DNA of 64,000 nt, taken from the NCBI GenBank assembly GCA_900317505.1, contig ONHB01000003.1, positions 62,001 to 126,000 on the forward strand. The letters are read 5' to 3'. The notes under the pieces are model-generated. The model did not search any database, was not told the DNA's origin, and saw only the letters and a list, made by a program, of their open reading frames with translations. The position numbers and the translations under genes were made by a program. This DNA comes from an uncultured Lachnospiraceae bacterium. GTDB lineage: Bacteria > Bacillota > Clostridia > Lachnospirales > Lachnospiraceae. Shown here piece after piece: positions 28,308 through 37,977 of this stretch. Position 1 is the stretch's first letter; the number at the start of each line of letters is the position of its first letter.

Positions 28308-29213
28308 TTACAGCACATATGGCGTAATCTGGTAAACGTAATAATTAAGCCAGTTGCTGTATAAATTATTGGAATGACTTCTCCACTGCAGATGCGGTTT
28401 CTTGGTCGGATCATCATCCGGGAAATAATTTTTGGGAACCTGGATATCCATTCCCTTTTTAAGATCCCGGAAATACTCCTCCTGAAGTGTCAGTCTGTCA
28501 TATTCCGAATGCCCCATGACAAAAAACTGCTTGCCCTCTCCTGCCATCACAAGATATACACCGACTTCATCCGACTCAGCCAGTACCGTCAGATCCTTGC
28601 ACGCATGGATATCTTCACTCCGCACCTCGGTATGACGGGAATGCGGTGCCATAAAATAATCATCAAAGCCTCGCACGATCGGGATCTTGCGGTTCATGAC
28701 CTTGTGCTCAAAAACACCGAATACCTTTTGAGGCAGAATGTGCTTTTGCAGTCCATAATGATAATACAGACCTGCCTGTGCTCCCCAGCAGATATGGAAG
28801 GTGGATGTCACATTGGTCTTGGACCATTCCATGACCTCACAAAGCTCCTGCCAGTAATCTACCTCTTCATATTCCATATGCTCTACCGGAGCTCCGGTAA
28901 TGATCAGCCCGTCGTATTTTTTCCATCTGATATCATCAAAGGATTCATAAAAGCGGTTCAAGTGGTTAGCCGATGTATTCTGCGAAATATGGCTTTTCAT
29001 ATTTAAAAAGGTAATATCGATCTGCAACGGTGTATTGGATAAAGCTCTTAAAAGCTGTAGCTCCGTATCCTGTTTGATCGGCATCAGATTGAGAATCACA
29101 ATCTGAAGTGGACGGATTTCCTGATTGATGGCACGAAACTCATCCATCACAAATATATTTTCATTTTCCAAAATCTCCTTTGCGGGGAGATCACTCTGTG
29201 TTCTGATTGGCAT
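28308..29213 (-). CDS. metA: Homoserine O-acetyltransferase (MetA family)
   Basis: It acylates homoserine in the first dedicated step of methionine synthesis. It has 301 residues, the standard length. The catalytic cysteine is C142 in [10 protein letters not shown]. Residue 111 is glutamate ([16 protein letters not shown]). In this family Glu111 goes with acetyl-CoA and Gly111 with succinyl-CoA, so the Bacillus-type acetyltransferase reaction is predicted. No SAM riboswitch is visible in the leader, although two small inverted repeats are present. Confidence 0.92.
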   Translation of the reverse strand: MPIRTQSDLPAKEILENENIFVMDEFRAINQEIRPLQIVILNLMPIKQDTELQLLRALSNTPLQIDITFLNMKSHISQNTSANHLNRFYESFDDIRWKKYDGLIITGAPVEHMEYEEVDYWQELCEVMEWSKTNVTSTFHICWGAQAGLYYHYGLQKHILPQKVFGVFEHKVMNRKIPIVRGFDDYFMAPHSRHTEVRSEDIHACKDLTVLAESDEVGVYLVMAGEGKQFFVMGHSEYDRLTLQEEYFRDLKKGMDIQVPKNYFPDDDPTKKPHLQWRSHSNNLYSNWLNYYVYQITPYVL

Positions 29214-29242
29214 TTTTAGACCTTCTTTTTCTTTTCACTCAT

Positions 29243-29268
29243 TGTCTGCATATCATTTTTTGCAGACA
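29243..29268 (-). promoter_or_regulatory. Inverted repeat in the metA leader
   Basis: Perfect eight-base arms TGTCTGCA and TGCAGACA are separated by ten bases, between the promoter and the metA start. A second small repeat (AAGGG/CCCTT) lies upstream near 29279-29294. This could be an operator or an mRNA hairpin; it does not match a SAM riboswitch. Confidence 0.35.
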
Positions 29269-29298
29269 CATGTATTTTAAGGGTTTTACCCCTTGTTC

Positions 29299-29327
29299 AT
29301 CATATCATCATTTGCAAATATCGTAAA
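29299..29327 (-). promoter_or_regulatory. Probable metA promoter
   Basis: On the minus strand TTTACG (29327-29322) and TATGAT (29304-29299) are 17 bases apart, in the gap between ligA and metA. Confidence 0.5.
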
Positions 29328-29350
29328 GCTATGCGATAGAACAGCCAGTC

Positions 29351-31333
29351 CTAGGACAGCATGGCAATAAAATCATCCTCTGATATGATCGGAATACCAA
29401 GCTCCTTGGCTTTTTTGTTTTTACCGGAAGTCGATGTCACATCATTGTTGATCAGGTAATTGGTCTTGGAGGAAACGCTTCCTGCTACTTTTCCACCTCT
29501 TTGCTCAATGACTTCCTTAACCTCATTGCGGTTGGCATAATGATATACATTGCCGGTAATGACAAAGGTCATACCTGCAAAGATCTGCTCATTGTCATTC
29601 TGCTCCGGTTTCTCAATATGGAGCTGATCATACAGCTCCAGCGCATTTTGAGCTTTCTTTTCGTCGGAAAAATAAGAGACAATACCGTCTGCCAATACCT
29701 CTCCAATGCCGTCTATTTCTGCAAACTCTTCCCTTGTGGCAGACTTTATCTTTTCAAAGTCATTATTAAAGGCTTTACAAAGCACCTTGGCATTGGCTAC
29801 GCCGATACCGGCAATTCCGATTGCATACAGATATCTTGGCAGGGTCGTATTTTTTGCCTGTTCCAATGCATCCACCAGATTTTGAAAAGACTTTTCTCCA
29901 AAGCCTTCCATCTGTGTAATTTCTTCCTCAAAGCGGTTCAGACGGAAAATATCCGCAAAGCTGTGGATAAAACCTTTGGCAATAAATTTCTCCAGTGTTG
30001 CTTCACTCAGACCGTCAATATTTAAGGCATCGCGGCTGACTAATAAGGTAAAGGATTTTATCTTTTTGGCTTCGCAGTCCGGATTGGAACATACCAAAGT
30101 CTTGGTGTCGATTTCTTTTCGTATTTTGGTCTCCATGCCACATACCGGGCATTTCTGCGGAATAGTCATTTTGCCGCTTTTTGTCAGATTTTCTGCAATC
30201 TGCGGAATGATCATATTGGCCTTGTAGACCTTGATGCGGTCGCCAATGCCTAACTGCAACTCTTCCATGATACTTAAATTGTGGACACTCGCGCGGCTGA
30301 CCGTTGTTCCCTCCAGTTCAACCGGTTCAAAAATAGCTACCGGATTGATAAGACCTGTCCTGCTCGGGCTCCATTCAATCTCCAAAAGTGTTGTCTCGGC
30401 TGTCTCATCCGCCCATTTAAAAGCAATGGAATCACGGGGAAACTTTGCCGTTCTGCCCAAGGATGCGCTATATGCAAGATCACACAACGTCAGTACCAGT
30501 CCATCGGATGGTACATCATATCCGGAAATCGTCTGTGCGAAATATTCAATCCGTTCCATGATGTTGTCGGGATTGACACGGAAATACTCCACAACATCAA
30601 AGCCCTGCTTTTTCAAAAATAAAAACTGATTTTCCCTGTCATTATCAAAATCAACCGGTGTTCCGTCTGACTCAACAGCTTCTACGAGATTAAAAGCAAA
30701 AAGTCGTACATTTCTCTTGGCGGTAATCTCATTGTTTAGCTGTCTGACAGATCCGCTGCACAGATTACGGGGATTTTTATACTTGGCTTCCTCATCGGAA
30801 ATCTCCGCATTCATTTTTTCAAAATCCGAATATGTGATCACGGCCTCACCTCTTAAGATCAGCCGTCCCTTAAATGCAATCCTGTGAGGAATATTTTTAA
30901 ACACTCTGGCATTGTTGGTGATAACCTCTCCGATCTCACCGTTTCCTCTGGTAACAGCCTTTAAAAGCTCACCATCCTGATAGGTCAGAACGATGGTAAG
31001 TCCATCCAGCTTCCATGATAAGAGTGCCTCTTTTCCGTTCAGCCAGTCCCGCAGCTCTTCCCGGCTTTTGGTCTTGGCTAAGGATAACATCGGCTTTTCA
31101 TGCCGCTCCTTTGGCAGTTCATCCACAGCCTCATATCCGACATTGACCGTCGGACTGTTGGATAACACCATGCCGGTCTCCTCTTCCAATGCTACAAGCT
31201 CATCATACAGAGCATCGTATTCATAATTGCTCATGATCTCTGTATCTTTGGCATAATATGCGTAGGACGCCTGATTGAGAATCCCGATCAGTTCTTTCAT
31301 CCGGTTTATTTTGTTGTTTTCTGTATTGCTCAT
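29351..31333 (-). CDS. ligA: NAD-dependent DNA ligase, divergent form
   Basis: It seals nicks using NAD. It has 660 residues, the family length. The order is: Ia domain; adenylation domain with lysine K108 in SWKLDGL; OB fold; four-cysteine zinc finger (CPVCGME and CSNPDCEAKK); helix-hairpin-helix region (IDGLSEATLEKF, IAGIGVANAKVLCKAF); and a C-terminal BRCT domain (FAGMTFVITGNVYHYANR). Some normally conserved stretches differ: KLDGLTIV instead of KxDGLAI, and AFKWADETAET instead of AYKFPAE. This may be a second ligase paralogue rather than the main one; the rest of the genome would decide. Confidence 0.85.
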   Translation of the reverse strand: MSNTENNKINRMKELIGILNQASYAYYAKDTEIMSNYEYDALYDELVALEEETGMVLSNSPTVNVGYEAVDELPKERHEKPMLSLAKTKSREELRDWLNGKEALLSWKLDGLTIVLTYQDGELLKAVTRGNGEIGEVITNNARVFKNIPHRIAFKGRLILRGEAVITYSDFEKMNAEISDEEAKYKNPRNLCSGSVRQLNNEITAKRNVRLFAFNLVEAVESDGTPVDFDNDRENQFLFLKKQGFDVVEYFRVNPDNIMERIEYFAQTISGYDVPSDGLVLTLCDLAYSASLGRTAKFPRDSIAFKWADETAETTLLEIEWSPSRTGLINPVAIFEPVELEGTTVSRASVHNLSIMEELQLGIGDRIKVYKANMIIPQIAENLTKSGKMTIPQKCPVCGMETKIRKEIDTKTLVCSNPDCEAKKIKSFTLLVSRDALNIDGLSEATLEKFIAKGFIHSFADIFRLNRFEEEITQMEGFGEKSFQNLVDALEQAKNTTLPRYLYAIGIAGIGVANAKVLCKAFNNDFEKIKSATREEFAEIDGIGEVLADGIVSYFSDEKKAQNALELYDQLHIEKPEQNDNEQIFAGMTFVITGNVYHYANRNEVKEVIEQRGGKVAGSVSSKTNYLINNDVTSTSGKNKKAKELGIPIISEDDFIAMLS

Positions 31334-31389
31334 AGTTGTTTCCTTTTCTATGCTGGAGTTTTTTAATCAGCTATCTATATAGATTGTTT

Positions 31390-32163
31390 TTATATCTGAC
31401 CTGCACCATTTGCTATATTATAAAGATTCTCAAGCTCATGGTCTTTTATGATCCGGTATTCTCCGGGCCGCAGCTTACCTATTGTAATATTGGCAATCCG
31501 CACTCTCTTTAAAGAAACCACATCATAATGGAAGCTTTCACACATCCTGCGGATCTGTCTGTTTAATCCCTGTGTCAGAATGATACGGAATGTCCTTTTC
31601 CCAATCTGCTCCAGCTCACATGGACGCGTTTTCTGATCAAGCTCCTGTAAATAGACGCCCTCTTCCATTTTGTGTATAAAATCTCCGGTGATATCCTGCT
31701 TTACTTTGACAATATATTCCTTTTCATGATAATTGGCACCACGCATCAGGCGGTCAATCAGGGCGCCATCATTGGTCATCAGAAGAAGTCCTTCTGAATC
31801 CTTGTCCAGCCGTCCTGCATAAGTGACCCTGACCGGAAAATGAAGCTGATCCGATATCAGCTTATCCGCATGCTTATCTCGCTCCGAACACACAACACCA
31901 ATCGGCTTATAATAGGCAAGTACAGCCACATCCTGTCTGCTGCCGACATTCTTTCCCCGGCAGGTAACGGTATCCCCGCTGAAGACACGGTCTCCGGACT
32001 TTGCAGTCCTTCCATTGATACAGACAACTCCTGAATCTACAAGCCCGTCGGCATCTCTTCTTGAACAGATGCCAGCCTGCGCCAGATATTTGTTGATCCT
32101 TATACCGTCCGATTTGAAATTTTCATGATTATAATTATCTGATTTTTGAGTTTTTGTATTCAT
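31390..32163 (-). CDS. RluF-type 23S rRNA pseudouridine synthase
   Basis: A 257-residue protein with an N-terminal S4 RNA-binding domain (RINKYLAQAGICSRRDADGL) and a pseudouridine synthase domain with the catalytic aspartate in AGRLDKDSEGLLLMTNDG. GANYHEKEYIV and QGLNRQIRRMCESFHYDVVS resemble RluF, which modifies U2604 of E. coli 23S rRNA, more than RluB. The exact target here is inference. The first 15 residues are a polar extension, and the ribosome binding site is weak. Confidence 0.83.
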   Translation of the reverse strand: MNTKTQKSDNYNHENFKSDGIRINKYLAQAGICSRRDADGLVDSGVVCINGRTAKSGDRVFSGDTVTCRGKNVGSRQDVAVLAYYKPIGVVCSERDKHADKLISDQLHFPVRVTYAGRLDKDSEGLLLMTNDGALIDRLMRGANYHEKEYIVKVKQDITGDFIHKMEEGVYLQELDQKTRPCELEQIGKRTFRIILTQGLNRQIRRMCESFHYDVVSLKRVRIANITIGKLRPGEYRIIKDHELENLYNIANGAGQI

Positions 32164-32356
32164 ATATTTGCATTTGTTTCTTTAGAAGCAAGCTCGAATC
32201 AAATTTCTGAACTTTGACACTTAATATCATTATTATAATGGATTCACGAAATTATTTCCAGCATAAAACAACGCGCGCGCGGAATACTAAATATTGTTTA
32301 CAAAAGGATTTCTTTTGTAAATAAAAGCAAGAACTGTCAGGAAAGGAGGAATAAAA

Positions 32357-32566
32357 ATGAGAAACAAAGCGATTGATGCTGTCATCCTGACACTCGTTAT
32401 TATCGGAGCTGTCAACTGGGGACTGATCGGATTCTTCGGTTTCAATCTGGTCTCCGCGGTCTTTGGCAGTATGACATGGGTTTCCCGTATCATTTATGCA
32501 CTTGTTGGCCTGGGCGGTTTATACTTGATCAGTTTTTATGGAAATCTTGGGGAAGAAGAAGCCTAG
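32357..32566 (+). CDS. DUF378 small membrane protein
   Basis: A 69-residue protein with two hydrophobic helices. The pattern AVNWGLIGFFGFNLV is typical of DUF378. The start has a strong AAAGGAGG site. Its function is unknown, and it is a single gene between its own leader and a terminator. Confidence 0.88.
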   Translation: MRNKAIDAVILTLVIIGAVNWGLIGFFGFNLVSAVFGSMTWVSRIIYALVGLGGLYLISFYGNLGEEEA

Positions 32567-32574
32567 TACCGAAA

Positions 32575-32614
32575 GACGGATGACGCAGTTTATCTACTAC
32601 GCCATCCGTTTTTT
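32575..32614 (+). terminator. Terminator after the DUF378 gene
   Basis: CGGATG...CATCCG, extended by an inner CG pair, is followed by six T residues. Confidence 0.75.
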
Positions 32615-32625
32615 GCAGTCTTTGA

Positions 32626-32654
32626 TTGACTTTTCTTCCAATATGAGGTAAGAT
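32626..32654 (+). promoter_or_regulatory. Promoter of the aldolase gene
   Basis: TTGACT and TAAGAT are exactly 17 bases apart. The leader that follows holds two direct repeats of AACGCTTTA (32658-32666 and 32681-32689), 23 bases apart, which could bind a regulator. Confidence 0.6.
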
Positions 32655-32717
32655 AATAACGCTTTAGCAATTTAAAGTTCAACGCTTTAAAGTGATATTT
32701 TGTATGGAGGTCTTAAC

Positions 32718-33698
32718 ATGAGCAAGACAAAAGAAAGAACTCTGATGAGTTTCAGCCCGGATTTAAAGGTTGTGGACTGTACCTTAAGAGACGGAGGACT
32801 GGTCAATAATTTTGGATTTACAGATGAATTTGTAAAAGATTTATATCAGGCCAATATCAAGGCCGGTGTTGATTATATGGAATTTGGTTATAAAGCATCC
32901 AAAGAGCTTTTCGATCCCAAAGAATACGGAAAATGGAAATTCTGCAATGAGGAAGATATCCGTGCCATTGTCGGCGACAACGATTCTCCCTTAAAAATAT
33001 CTGTCATGGCAGATGTCGGGCGCTGTGATTACCAAAAGGACATTCTTCCCAAAAGCGAAAGCGTGATCGACATGATCCGTGTAGCCACCTATATCCATCA
33101 GATTCCTACCGCAATCGAGATGATCGAAGATTTCAAGAAAAAGGGCTATGAGGTCACAGTCAATATCATGGCTGTATCCAAGGTCAACAATGATGATTTA
33201 GATGCCGGTCTTGAGCTTTTAGCCAACAGTAACGTCGATGTCATCTATCTGGTTGACAGCTTTGGTCACTTCTATCCGGAACAGATCACCAAGCTGTCCC
33301 AAAAATATGTAAAAATTGCAGAAGAACATGGAAAGATCGTAGGTATCCACGCTCACAACAACCAGCAGTTAGCATTTGCTAACACGATTGAATGTATCCG
33401 TAACGGTGTCTGTCTTTTAGATGCCACTGTAAGCGGCATGGGACGCGGTGCCGGAAACTGCTTTATGGAATCACTGTTGTGCTTTTTAAAGAATCCCAAG
33501 TACAATGTCCGCCCGATCATCCAGTTTGTGGAGAAGCACATTCTGAAGTTAAAAGCAGAAGGTGCTGTCTGGGGCTATGATATTCCTTATCTGCTGACCG
33601 GTATTTTAAACAGCCACCCTTCTACTGCTATTAAATTTATCAAGGAAAACAGGACTGATTATAATGCATTTATGCAGGAGCTTATGGAAATGGAGTAA
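32718..33698 (+). CDS. HMGL-like aldolase domain protein (DmpG / isopropylmalate-synthase superfamily)
   Basis: A 326-residue TIM-barrel protein. The ATG at 32718 has GGAGG seven bases upstream. VVDCTLRDGGLVNNFGF carries the family metal-binding D-x-T-x-R-D motif; GIHAHNNQQLAFAN gives the HxH metal ligands, and DATVSGMGRGAGN the glycine-rich end. It resembles 4-hydroxy-2-oxovalerate aldolase in its barrel but lacks the communication domain. A carbon-carbon lyase or synthase is expected; the substrate is unknown. It stands alone. Confidence 0.8.
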   Translation: MSKTKERTLMSFSPDLKVVDCTLRDGGLVNNFGFTDEFVKDLYQANIKAGVDYMEFGYKASKELFDPKEYGKWKFCNEEDIRAIVGDNDSPLKISVMADVGRCDYQKDILPKSESVIDMIRVATYIHQIPTAIEMIEDFKKKGYEVTVNIMAVSKVNNDDLDAGLELLANSNVDVIYLVDSFGHFYPEQITKLSQKYVKIAEEHGKIVGIHAHNNQQLAFANTIECIRNGVCLLDATVSGMGRGAGNCFMESLLCFLKNPKYNVRPIIQFVEKHILKLKAEGAVWGYDIPYLLTGILNSHPSTAIKFIKENRTDYNAFMQELMEME

Positions 33699-33724
33699 GC
33701 CCGCCAATCATATTCTGACAAAAT

Positions 33725-33791
33725 AAAAGCGTTCCTCTTTATGACAATACCTCCGAATATCTGTATTTTGTCATAAACCGGAACGCTTTTT
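33725..33791. terminator. Long bidirectional terminator between the aldolase gene and trpA
   Basis: Arms AAAAGCGTTCC and GGAACGCTTTT, extended by TTTATGACAA and TTGTCATAAA, enclose a loop of about 20 bases. T runs lie on both sides. It ends both the aldolase and trp transcripts. Confidence 0.88.
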
Positions 33792-33799
33792 CCATCATA

Positions 33800-34579
33800 T
33801 TATTGTGCGCGGCTAACTGCTTCTTTCATGGATTTTACATACTCTGCCACAAATCTTGGTGATTCTTTTCCGTATTTTGCCACAATTTTGACGATTGCAG
33901 AACCGACGATCGCTCCATCAGACAGTGCAGCCATTTTTTCTGCCTGCTCCGGTGTGGAAATACCAAAACCAACGGCAGCCGGTGTTTCGGTCACTTCCTT
34001 TACAAGCTTGACCATACTTCCGATGTCGGTTGTGATCTCCTGTCTGACACCGGTAACACCCATGGATGATACACAGTATACAAAGCCCTTGGCATCTTTT
34101 GCGATCATGCGGATACGATCCTTGGAGGTCGGGGCAACCATGGTGATCAAATCAATACCATACTGATTGCAGACATCCAGAAACTCTTTCTTTTCTTCAT
34201 AAGGGACATCCGGAATGATCAGTCCGTCAATGCCACACTCTACACAACGCTTCATAAATTTTTCATTACCATATTTAAAAACAGCATTGGCATATGTCAA
34301 GTATACAATCGGAACCGTCACGCGCTCTCTTGCTTTTTTCACAGTATCAAACAGACGGTCTGTCGTACATCCTGCCGCAAGAGCACGCTCATTAGCTTCC
34401 TGAATGACAGCACCCTCAGCGATCGGATCAGAAAACGGGATCCCGATCTCGATTAAGTCAGCACCGGCATCTTCCATGGCATACAGCAGCTTTTCTGTTG
34501 TATCCAGTGTCGGATCTCCTCCTGTAATAAATGCGATAAATGCTTTTTTATTCTCAAATGCTTTTGCAATTCTACTCAT
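33800..34579 (-). CDS. trpA: Tryptophan synthase alpha chain
   Basis: It cleaves indole-glycerol phosphate to indole, which is passed to TrpB. It has 259 residues from the ATG at 34579, which has GGGGGG nine bases upstream and overlaps the trpB end by eight bases; the earlier ATG at 34681 lies inside trpB. The catalytic residues are present in [11 protein letters not shown] (Glu) and [10 protein letters not shown] (Asp), with the phosphate-binding GFGIST. It is the last gene of the operon. Confidence 0.94.
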   Translation of the reverse strand: MSRIAKAFENKKAFIAFITGGDPTLDTTEKLLYAMEDAGADLIEIGIPFSDPIAEGAVIQEANERALAAGCTTDRLFDTVKKARERVTVPIVYLTYANAVFKYGNEKFMKRCVECGIDGLIIPDVPYEEKKEFLDVCNQYGIDLITMVAPTSKDRIRMIAKDAKGFVYCVSSMGVTGVRQEITTDIGSMVKLVKEVTETPAAVGFGISTPEQAEKMAALSDGAIVGSAIVKIVAKYGKESPRFVAEYVKSMKEAVSRAQ

Positions 34580-35756
34580 ATAATTCAACCCCCCTGTATC
34601 TGGCAATCGCTGCCACATCTTTATCTCCACGTCCGGAAACGGTACATACGATGATCTTGTCTTTGCCCATTGTTTTGGCAATCTTCATAACCTGTGCAAC
34701 CGCATGGGCACTTTCAATCGCCGGGATGATACCTTCGGTTCTGGATAAATATTCAAACGCTTCTACAGCTTCCTCATCTGTGATCGGAACATACTGTGCT
34801 CTTCCGGTCTCATGAAGCATTGCATGCTCCGGTCCGATGCCGGGATAATCCAGTCCGGCAGAAATAGAGTAAACCGGTGCTATCTGACCGTATTCGTTCT
34901 GGCAGAACAGGGATTTCATACCATGGAAAATACCAAGGCTTCCGTTGGCGATCGTAGCCGCATTCTTGGGATTGTCCACGCCAAGACCTGCTGCCTCACA
35001 GCCGATCAGCTGTACTTCCTTATCCGGAATAAATTCATAAAAGGTTCCCATCGCATTACTTCCACCACCGACACATGCTACTACGGCATCGGGAAGTCTG
35101 CCTTCTTTTTCTATGATCTGCTGCTTGATCTCTTTTCCGATGACACTCTGGAAATCACGTACGATCGTCGGGAAAGGATGAGGTCCCATAACGGATCCGA
35201 GTACATAAAGGGTATCATCTACACGGTTGGTCCATTCTCTCATGGCCTCATTGACAGCATCCTTTAATGTCATGGTGCCGCTTTCAACCGGATGTACCTT
35301 TGCTCCTAAAAGCTCCATACGATACACATTCAATGCCTGACGGATGGTATCCTCTTTTCCCATGAAAATCTCACATTCCATATCCATAAGAGCTGCCGCT
35401 GTGGCTGTTGCCACTCCGTGCTGACCGGCTCCGGTCTCTGCAATAACTCTTGTCTTGCCCATTTTCTTGGCAAGCAATACCTGACCTAATACATTGTTGA
35501 TCTTGTGGGAACCGGTATGATTGAGATCTTCTCTTTTTAAATAAATCTTGGCTCCGCCCAAATCTCTTGTCATTTTTTCAGCATAATACAGTAACGACGG
35601 TCTTCCTGCGTATTCTCTTTCCAGCTGATCAAGCTCTGCACAAAACTCCGGATCATTTTTGTAATGCTCGTAAGCCTCCTCTAACTCATGTACGGCGTTC
35701 ATCAATGTTTCCGGAACATACTGTCCGCCATATTCTCCAAATCTTCCTACGCTCAT
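34572..35756 (-). CDS. trpB: Tryptophan synthase beta chain
   Basis: It joins indole and serine, using PLP. It has 394 residues. The PLP lysine is in [13 protein letters not shown], with the phosphate loop GGGSNAMG and the TGAGQHGVA motif. It follows trpF by 57 bases and overlaps trpA. It is the ordinary TrpB1 type (starting [16 protein letters not shown]), not TrpB2. Confidence 0.96.
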   Translation of the reverse strand: MSVGRFGEYGGQYVPETLMNAVHELEEAYEHYKNDPEFCAELDQLEREYAGRPSLLYYAEKMTRDLGGAKIYLKREDLNHTGSHKINNVLGQVLLAKKMGKTRVIAETGAGQHGVATATAAALMDMECEIFMGKEDTIRQALNVYRMELLGAKVHPVESGTMTLKDAVNEAMREWTNRVDDTLYVLGSVMGPHPFPTIVRDFQSVIGKEIKQQIIEKEGRLPDAVVACVGGGSNAMGTFYEFIPDKEVQLIGCEAAGLGVDNPKNAATIANGSLGIFHGMKSLFCQNEYGQIAPVYSISAGLDYPGIGPEHAMLHETGRAQYVPITDEEAVEAFEYLSRTEGIIPAIESAHAVAQVMKIAKTMGKDKIIVCTVSGRGDKDVAAIARYRGVELYE

Positions 35757-35813
35757 ATTGTCTCCTTTCTATTTCTCTGCATTGTTTTTCTATATTGTAA
35801 TCCTATTTTTTAT

Positions 35814-36557
35814 TTATACAGTATCTGTATCCATTTCCCGGACCTTTGCAATCATTGCCCGGACCTTTGCAATCATTGCCCGGATTTTTCCGGCATCCTT
35901 TAAGCCATCCGTTTCCACTGCGGAACTGACATCAATTCCGAATGGTCTCCTTAATTTTATCAGATCCTGCACATTTGTTAAATCAATACCGCCTGCTAAA
36001 AAATACGGCAATCCAATCTGATCATCCGGTGGCAGTCCCGACAGATCAAAGGTCTGTCCGCTTCCTCCCGGTATTCCCTTTACCTTTGTATCAAACAGCA
36101 GGTAATCCGGCTCACACTGCCTTGCCTCTTCTATCAGCCGCACATTTTTTTGAATGATCTGCTCTCTTTCCTGTCCGGATCCATCAATGACCGCGTCCAT
36201 ACGGACTACCTTGATGATCGGAACCCTTGTCGCGGAACTCTTTTTTTGTGATCCCAGTTTTTTGTTAAGTTCTTCTCTCAACTGGTTTACATAATCTATT
36301 TCTTCATCTCCATGCAGCTGGATCACATCAATGGTCTTATCTGCCGCAAGCTTTACTACATGCTCGATCGGTTCTTTTACAAACACACCAACCGCCTGAA
36401 TGGATGGATCTAAAGCTTTCTTTAATTCTGCCGCTGTTTCATCGGATACAAACCGCTTTGTGTTGGCAAACACAAAGCCCACAAAATCCGGATGAAATTC
36501 ATTGACCGCCCGGACATCCTCCGGCCGTTTTAATCCGCATATCTTGATATCACTCAT
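35814..36557 (-). CDS. trpF: Phosphoribosylanthranilate isomerase
   Basis: It acts between TrpD and TrpC in tryptophan synthesis. It has 247 residues, somewhat long for TrpF. IKICGLKRPEDV holds the catalytic cysteine, and LLFDTKVKGIPGGSGQTFD holds the aspartate. The C-terminus is lengthened by a tandem duplication (AMIAKVR twice; see the repeat entry). It starts three bases after the trpC stop. Confidence 0.92.
   Translation of the reverse strand: MSDIKICGLKRPEDVRAVNEFHPDFVGFVFANTKRFVSDETAAELKKALDPSIQAVGVFVKEPIEHVVKLAADKTIDVIQLHGDEEIDYVNQLREELNKKLGSQKKSSATRVPIIKVVRMDAVIDGSGQEREQIIQKNVRLIEEARQCEPDYLLFDTKVKGIPGGSGQTFDLSGLPPDDQIGLPYFLAGGIDLTNVQDLIKLRRPFGIDVSSAVETDGLKDAGKIRAMIAKVRAMIAKVREMDTDTV
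35837..35884. repeat. 21-bp tandem repeat at the 3' end of trpF
   Basis: Two identical units (35837-35857 and 35858-35878) and the start of a third lie in the coding sequence. Because the unit is 21 bases it keeps the frame and adds seven residues to the TrpF C-terminus. Strand slippage is the likely origin. Confidence 0.85.
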
Positions 36558-36560
36558 AAG

Positions 36561-37367
36561 CTATTGACATCCTTTTCTAAGTTCATCCAGCATCGCTTTT
36601 TTATCGTCACTGCGCATCAGCGTTTCTCCGATCAGAACACCATTTACGCCCGCTTCGTGCAGCACTCTGATATCATCCTGTGTACGGATCCCGCTTTCTG
36701 CAATAAAGAAAATATTCTGCGGAACCAGCTTTCGCAGCCTCTCACTATTGTGCACATCCACAGTGAAATTTTTCAAATTGCGGTTGTTGACGCCGATGAT
36801 TCTGGCTCCGGCACGTACGGCCATGTCAATTTCTGCTTCATCATGCGCCTCTACCAAAGCGGATAATCCAAGGCTGTCACAGATACCGATATACTCCCGG
36901 ATCGTCGCCTCATCCAGCAGTGCACAGATCAAAAGCACCATGGAAGCTCCCAGTACCTTAGCCTGATAGATCTGATATGCATCTATTGTAAAATCCTTCC
37001 GCAGTACCGGAATATGTACTGTCTCTGCAATCTCCTTCAGGTAGGTATCACTTCCCAGAAATCGGCTCGGCTCCGTCAGAACGGAGATACATGCTGCTCC
37101 GGCTTCTTCATATTCTTTTGCTATTTTTAAATAAGGAAAATCCTCTGCGATAATTCCCTTTGACGGAGATGCTTTTTTTACCTCACAGATAAAGGAAATA
37201 TCTCCCGATGAAAGTGCCCGTTCTACCGGAAAGCCACTTTTTTTGTCCGTATTGCACTCCATGGAAAAAGCCAGCTCTTTCATTTTTTCCATCGGTATCT
37301 TTTTTTTATCCTCAGATACACGCTCACGTGCGGTTTCTGCCAGTATTTCTAATATATTATCTGCCAT
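36561..37367 (-). CDS. trpC: Indole-3-glycerol phosphate synthase
   Basis: It closes the indole ring. It has 268 residues from the ATG at 37367 (AAGGAAAG upstream); the ATG at 37400 lies against the trpG stop and lacks family sequence. EVKKASPSKG, LRKDFTIDAYQIY, VEAHDEAE, GVNNRNLKNF and AESGI cover the active-site residues. It follows trpG directly, where trpD would normally stand. Confidence 0.94.
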   Translation of the reverse strand: MADNILEILAETARERVSEDKKKIPMEKMKELAFSMECNTDKKSGFPVERALSSGDISFICEVKKASPSKGIIAEDFPYLKIAKEYEEAGAACISVLTEPSRFLGSDTYLKEIAETVHIPVLRKDFTIDAYQIYQAKVLGASMVLLICALLDEATIREYIGICDSLGLSALVEAHDEAEIDMAVRAGARIIGVNNRNLKNFTVDVHNSERLRKLVPQNIFFIAESGIRTQDDIRVLHEAGVNGVLIGETLMRSDDKKAMLDELRKGCQ

Positions 37368-37407
37368 GATTTCTTTCCTTTCCATCCGGTCTGACTGCAT
37401 CCTGTTC

Positions 37408-37977
37408 CTACAGCTTTAAAAAGTTTTCCATCATAATCTTTCCATCCGGTGTCAGTACACTTTCCGGATGAAACTGCAGACCGTAAACATCATAATCCCG
37501 GTGTTTCACCGCCATGATCTCTCCGTCGTCAGTTGTTCCGATAACCTTCAGGCACTCCGGTATCGTATCCGGATCTGCTGCAAGAGAATGATATCTGGCA
37601 ATCGGTACGCTGTCAGGCAGGCGGTCAAAGATTTTTTCTTCTTTGTCGATCTTCATCATGCTCTGCTTGCCGTGCATAAGCTCTTTGGCATAGGTAATCG
37701 TTGCTCCATATACCTCGCAAATTCCCTGATGTCCCAGACATACACCGAGTATCTTGCATTTATCCTGCATTCTTTTTACAACCTCTTCGCATATTCCAGC
37801 ATCCGACGGTCTTCCCGGTCCCGGCGAAAGAATGATGTAAGCAGGTGCTAACTTTTCAACCTCATCCACACTCAGCTCGTCATTTCTTACCACCCGGATT
37901 TCTTCTTTTGCAAGACTTCCGATCAGCTGTACAAGATTGTAGGAAAAGCTATCATAATTATCAATCAATAAAATCAT
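37408..37977 (-). CDS. trpG: Anthranilate synthase glutamine amidotransferase subunit
   Basis: It supplies ammonia to TrpE from glutamine. It has 189 residues, a standalone class I amidotransferase. The catalytic triad is in GVCLGHQG (Cys) and FHPESVLT (His, Glu). Its ATG overlaps the trpE stop (TGATG), so translation is coupled. It is not fused to TrpD, as it is in some bacteria. Confidence 0.94.
   Translation of the reverse strand: MILLIDNYDSFSYNLVQLIGSLAKEEIRVVRNDELSVDEVEKLAPAYIILSPGPGRPSDAGICEEVVKRMQDKCKILGVCLGHQGICEVYGATITYAKELMHGKQSMMKIDKEEKIFDRLPDSVPIARYHSLAADPDTIPECLKVIGTTDDGEIMAVKHRDYDVYGLQFHPESVLTPDGKIMMENFLKL

Noticed and set aside
29214-29350. SAM riboswitch upstream of metA
   Set aside because: The leader is short and lacks the conserved SAM-I core; only two simple inverted repeats are visible.
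37401-37407. Hidden or fused trpD between trpG and trpC
   Set aside because: Only a few bases separate the frames, and neither TrpG (189 residues) nor TrpC (268 residues) has room for the domain.
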